Positions 60,101-64,000 of a stretch of 64,000 bases of DNA are shown in pieces. A program made the position numbers and the translations under genes. Each line of letters starts with the position of its first letter. Position 1 is the stretch's first letter. The notes below the pieces were generated by a model, which searched no databases, was not told where the DNA came from, and saw only the letters and a program-made list of their open reading frames with translations. This stretch comes from Moringa oleifera (lineage: Eukaryota; Streptophyta; Magnoliopsida; Brassicales; Moringaceae): assembly GCA_021397835.1 (NCBI GenBank), contig JAJFZO010000645.1:930001-994000 (forward strand), in the 5' to 3' direction.

Positions 60101-61430
60101 TGCCAAAATTTTTACCTTAAACAGTTAAATATGTTTGCACATTAGGGATTATATCGCTAACCTTATTATTTTCAATACAAGAATTTAACTGATTAATTCG
60201 TTTTGGATTTTCACTGTTGCATACACCATGTCTATTCTCAACATAATGTTGCTATACCAAATCCACCATTACACGGGGTACTATATTGTAATCATACAAC
60301 ATGAACTCAATATTGTTATATTCACTAACTTAATTTTAATGATAGTTTCTTCAAATCTCACTATGGTATGCAGTATAATATCATACTTAGAGAAATCAAT
60401 ATCATTGCAAGATCTAACTAAATTTAGTAAACTGTGTGTATGTTAAACCCTTTTGAACAAAATAAACCTTGAGTTTTAATAGTTCTACTAGTATACTTAA
60501 AACTTTCTTTTGCCTCAGATCACTCACCATTTCAAGTTACAATAACACGCATTATACGATGACCATGAAAACATTTCAAAAAAAAAAAAGTGACAGTTTT
60601 AGAAAAAAGCAGAAAACTGAAGTTTAGTAAATAAGCAACAATTTAGATAAATAAACAACGATATTATGTTATGTATTGATTTCATCAAAGAAATATCGAT
60701 TTGTGAAAGAAGTCATGATATCTCGTAAGAAGATATGAATTTGATTACGAAGTCACGATTTAATCAAACATAGCATGGTTCATTGTTCATGTTATGATAT
60801 GTATGATATGTCACGATTTTTCCTAAAACACATAACATCTTCACAATGTTAAGATATATTATATCCCAGATACATATCTGTTACTTTTTTGAACCATTTG
60901 AATACTTTTTAGTTTTGAAGAACAACGTGTTATAAAAAACATGAGTTTGATTATGTAGTTCTTAGGTAAAAACGTGAAGAGAACTAGCCAAAAATCAATT
61001 AATGATTGTTTTTGATTTCTTTTATAACATTTGTCTAGGTAGATCTTAAATGCAATAATCAAGAAAAAATTTAGAGAAAAAGTCGAAAGATAAAGAGAAA
61101 GAGAGCTCGAAGAGAGAGAATATTTAGACAATGTGCATCAATTTTCTTAAATTTGAATTTATTTACTTTTTAAAGAGCATTATTATCTTTAATTTGAATA
61201 TTTTTATATAGCTAAAAGAATAAAACTTAATAAATATAATTTGTTTTATTAAAAAAAGAAACACGGATATTGATTTTGACAATTTTCTCAAAACAAAATC
61301 ATTAATTATCTAAAACGCTTTGTTTATGTAAACTAATATCTTTATCAATTTTAGTTGATCGTTAAAAATAAAAATTATTTTATAATTTTTAGGTTAAATA
61401 TATACAATATCACCTTATAACTTATTAACT
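60100..61430. other. no gene recognised
   Basis: Short frames at 60228-60446 and 60859-61131 lack any recognised motif. 60650-60830 contains reiterated TCACGATTT/CATGATAT phrases that echo 57530-57640, which would fit the two ends of the MULE relic. A GA-rich patch lies at about 61070-61110. Confidence 0.45.
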
Positions 61431-63490
61431 TCTTATTTTTTTTTTAAAGAAAAAGTTGTGTACGGACTCTTTTAGTCAAAAACATAAAAAGTGCCATGGT
61501 GAACCATTACATACATAGACTACCTCACCCACATAAAAAAAAAAAAAACTTATTTTAATCTTTTCATGCTGTGACATTATTTAACTATAACATTGATGAC
61601 AAAGCACCTCAAGCGATTAGGCATATATATTTTTGATTTAATTTAATTTTTAAAATAAATTTTATTTATGTAAATTATTTTTTTATTTTAAATATTTTTA
61701 AATTGATAATAAATAAATAAATATCATTTACAATATAAAATTTTATTTATTTTAATCAAATTTTAATTTTAAAATATGTTTAAATAAATTTTGATTTATT
61801 AATTTTACATAAATTAAATTTTAATTTAAAATAATTATAAAATATTAATATTTTTTATTATTAAAATAATTAAAAATTACTTAAATAGATTTTATACTTT
61901 ATTTTAATTTTATTTCTTAAATTAAAGTTTTTTAATTAATTAGTTATTTTTATTAATTTTTAAAATTTTTAATAATATAAATTTTTGAAAAAATAATTTT
62001 AATAAAAAATAATTTTTTTATGATTATGGCTTGCATATATATATATAATTATAAATTAAAATTTGTTGTAAAATATTTTTAATTTAATTAAAATTAAAAC
62101 ATCAAAATTTATTTAAATATATTTAAAAAATAAAAATTGATAAAAATATTTAAATTTAAAATAATATTTTCTAAAAATTTTTAATTTAGCAAAAGTGGTG
62201 AAGGAAACTTTCTTTCAATTATTTTTTTTTTAAAATCAAAAAGTGGCAGTGACGCTCTGTAGACAGTTGTCTCTACCTTGAAGCGAGTGTAAAAACACGC
62301 GAGTATGAGTATGACAACGTCAGCAGGGTATACTTCTGCAGCAAGGAATCGAAGAGGCTTTTCCTCTTCTTTCCCACTTTCGTTTGACCTTGTGCTCACG
62401 TTCAGGTGGAAAATGAAATTAAAAGTTAAAACGAAAATATCAAAAGTTTTGCTTTTGTTTTTTCTTGTCTCTGTGGAAAATTAGTCTCTGTAGTCTTTTT
62501 TCGAGGAGACAATACCGTATCCTGTGAGCCTATGGCTCATCTTGTGGAGAAAGCTGCTTCATAACAGCAATTATGACTTCTACTGTTGTTATGCAATATA
62601 GATGGGAGTGGAATAATCTCCACGGTCAATGCGAGTATGGAAGACGAGAGGCTTCTGTTTGGGTAATGCTGAGAGTCATACTGCCTTTGTCTTTTGGTAT
62701 GACTCTCCCAAAGAAAAAAAAAAAAAAAAGGTATCTTGATGTTCCTCGCTTGCTGTTGGTCCATGTCTCTGCTTCGTACAGCAATTATACTTCTACTGTT
62801 GTCATGCAATATAGACGGAGTGGAAAAATCTCCAAGGTCAATACGAGTATGGAAGACGAGAGGCTTCTGTTGGGTATTTGATGCTGAGAGTCATACTGCC
62901 TTTTTCTTTTGTTATGACTCTCCCAAAGGAAAACAAAAAAAAAGAGAAAAGGTATCTTGATGTTCCTCGTTTGCTTTTGATCCATGTCTCTGCTTTGCGC
63001 TGTAGATTCTTAGCCTTCTTTGCCTTCCCATTTTGCTTTCTTTGTAGCTAAGAAATCCCTCAGTGGCTCCTGGGTTTTCTTAAAAGATTGAAAACTGAAA
63101 TGGGTGTTGTTATTTGGTGCAGATAAGCAGAACAAAAGTGGTATAATAGCAAATGGGTCGTGATGTTGAGTTCACGGATATTGTGTTCTCTTGGTCTCTT
63201 GAGGACATTTTCAACGAAAATCTTTTGAAGCACAAGGTCTGGTTTCTCCTTTTCAGTCATCATTCTCTATGGTTATGCTGATCGAATCTTAGAGATCGCA
63301 TTTACAGCTTTTTGAATCATTATATTATGCAGTGGTACTACCAAAATGATTGAGGGGATGATGGAACAGAAAAGCTTGTTTTGATTGCAAAACTTGTGTG
63401 TTATGCCCACTTGTGTTTGGAAGGTTGAGTTATATGTTGCAGAAACTTCTGTTTTATTCATTTTCCATGAAAAAGAAGAAGAAAAGAGAA
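61430..63490 (+). repeat. segmental duplication, right copy (block B)
   Basis: Corresponds to 29400-31230 (block A); see anchors there. It differs by an extra internal tandem unit (62566-62991), by lacking the TATA box, and by retaining the 29 bases with the helicase start codon region. 61480-62200 is A+T-rich and strongly eroded, with a TA run near 62035. Confidence 0.8.
62566..62991 (+). repeat. tandem duplication of 213 bp in the helicase leader
   Basis: Unit 1 is 62566-62778 and unit 2 is 62779-62991. Shared landmarks: CAGCAATTAT, TCATGCAATATAGA-like, GAAGACGAGAGGCTTCTGT, TGAGAGTCATACTGCC, GACTCTCCCAAAG plus a poly-A run, and GGTATCTTGATGTTCCTCG. Block A has only one unit at the equivalent place. 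Each unit ends with a possible splice donor (GGTATC at about 62731 and 62951). Confidence 0.92.
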
Positions 63491-64000
63491 AACTAATTAA
63501 CTGTTTTGCTATTGTTCCCATTTTCTTGTGCTTTGTTTGTTGATCTTTCTATTTTGTTTACTATGTTATCTTTTTTCTTTTAATTATTTTTCATATTCAA
63601 TATGTTATATATTTCTTGTTGATTTGGAATTTAAATAATTAAGTCATGCAATAGCATATCATATAATGTTCATAATTTCTATTTTATCTCTTTATTTATT
63701 GCTTATTATTTATATTTTAATATTTAATATCTACAAAGTATTTTATTAGTTAATACTAATATAGTATTTTTATTTCATACTATTATAATTAATTCTATTT
63801 TATTGTGAATGATATATTTTATTCTTGTTCTATTTATCTTGTCACATTCAATATGCTTTATTTAATTTTTTAATATGTACTTAGAATATCATTTATTGAA
63901 TAATATTCTTATGTTATGAAATAATATTTCATTCCTTGTAATGACTATTGAATAGATGGGAAAGCATGAACAGAATTGAAAGATCTCAGAAGCAAATTTG
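63153..64000 (+). CDS. first exon of a SEN1/MAA3-like helicase gene (continues past the window)
   Basis: Coding exon 63153-63236: ATG plus 27 codons, MGRDVEFTDI and FSWSLEDIFNENLLKHK, the characteristic N-terminus of a large plant family of SEN1-like/UPF1-like superfamily-1 helicases (annotated as P-loop NTPase, tRNA-splicing endonuclease positive effector-related). Relatives exceed 1000 residues with helicase motifs far downstream. A GT donor at 63237 opens an intron that fills the rest of the window; no second exon was seen before 64000. A leader intron probably runs from about 62952 to the CAG at 63122, which places the ATG 30 bases after the acceptor. The exon is undamaged, unlike its copy at 30.9 kb, so this may be a working gene; that depends on sequence beyond the window. 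Confidence 0.72.

Noticed and set aside
62181..62985. Minus-strand frames such as 62537-62809 and 62785-62985
   Set aside because: They share the same wording because they sit on the 213-bp tandem duplication; the plus strand carries the helicase leader.

Overview
The window is nuclear DNA of a flowering plant, very probably a eudicot. The evidence is intron-bearing genes with GT..AG junctions and plant-type products (GOT1, a glutaredoxin-DEP-DUF547 protein, an OXS3-like protein, a chloroplast-type PPR protein, a major latex protein), LTR retrotransposons primed by initiator tRNA-Met, a Mutator-like element, and a scrap of plastid DNA. Intergenic DNA is extremely A+T rich. I cannot name the species.

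Left part (1-28.3 kb) is gene-bearing. GOT1 (+, 2436-4971) lacks its first coding exon here. A six-exon gene (-, 9354-16508) encodes a glutaredoxin-like + DEP + DUF547 protein of 691 residues, with a GA/CT-rich leader. A two-exon OXS3-like gene (-, 22570-22897) and an intronless PPR gene (-, 26302-28218) follow, separated by kilobases of A+T-rich DNA with diverged tandem repeats.

Middle part (29.4-44 kb) is a wrecked locus. The 5' end of a SEN1/MAA3-like superfamily-1 helicase gene (30.2-31.2 kb, start codon deleted) and the body of such a gene (41.9-43.85 kb, stops, frameshifts, damaged Walker motifs) lie in the same orientation. Between them is a block of transposons about 10.6 kb long: a LINE piece, a chromovirus relic, and an old copia element whose LTR was split by a second copia element with a recognisable target-site duplication.

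From 43.96 to 49.16 kb a segment of about 2.7 kb is duplicated in tandem. The first copy holds an intact major latex protein (MLP) gene. The second holds a broken MLP copy and also an insertion of about 440 bp of chloroplast DNA (end of accD). A copia fragment and a full-length, long-dead chromovirus (50677-56799, with target-site duplication) follow, then a Mutator-like transposase relic (57.9-60.1 kb).

Right edge: 61.4-63.5 kb repeats the 29.4-31.2 kb segment and carries what looks like an intact first exon of another SEN1-like helicase gene (63153-63236), whose remainder lies beyond the window. The region therefore looks like a cluster of SEN1-like helicase genes in which at least one copy has been dismantled by transposons. 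I found no CRISPR array, rRNA or tRNA gene, and no clearly new molecular system. The points worth following are the helicase wreck, the dated order of insertions, and a few unassigned conserved or repeated pieces.
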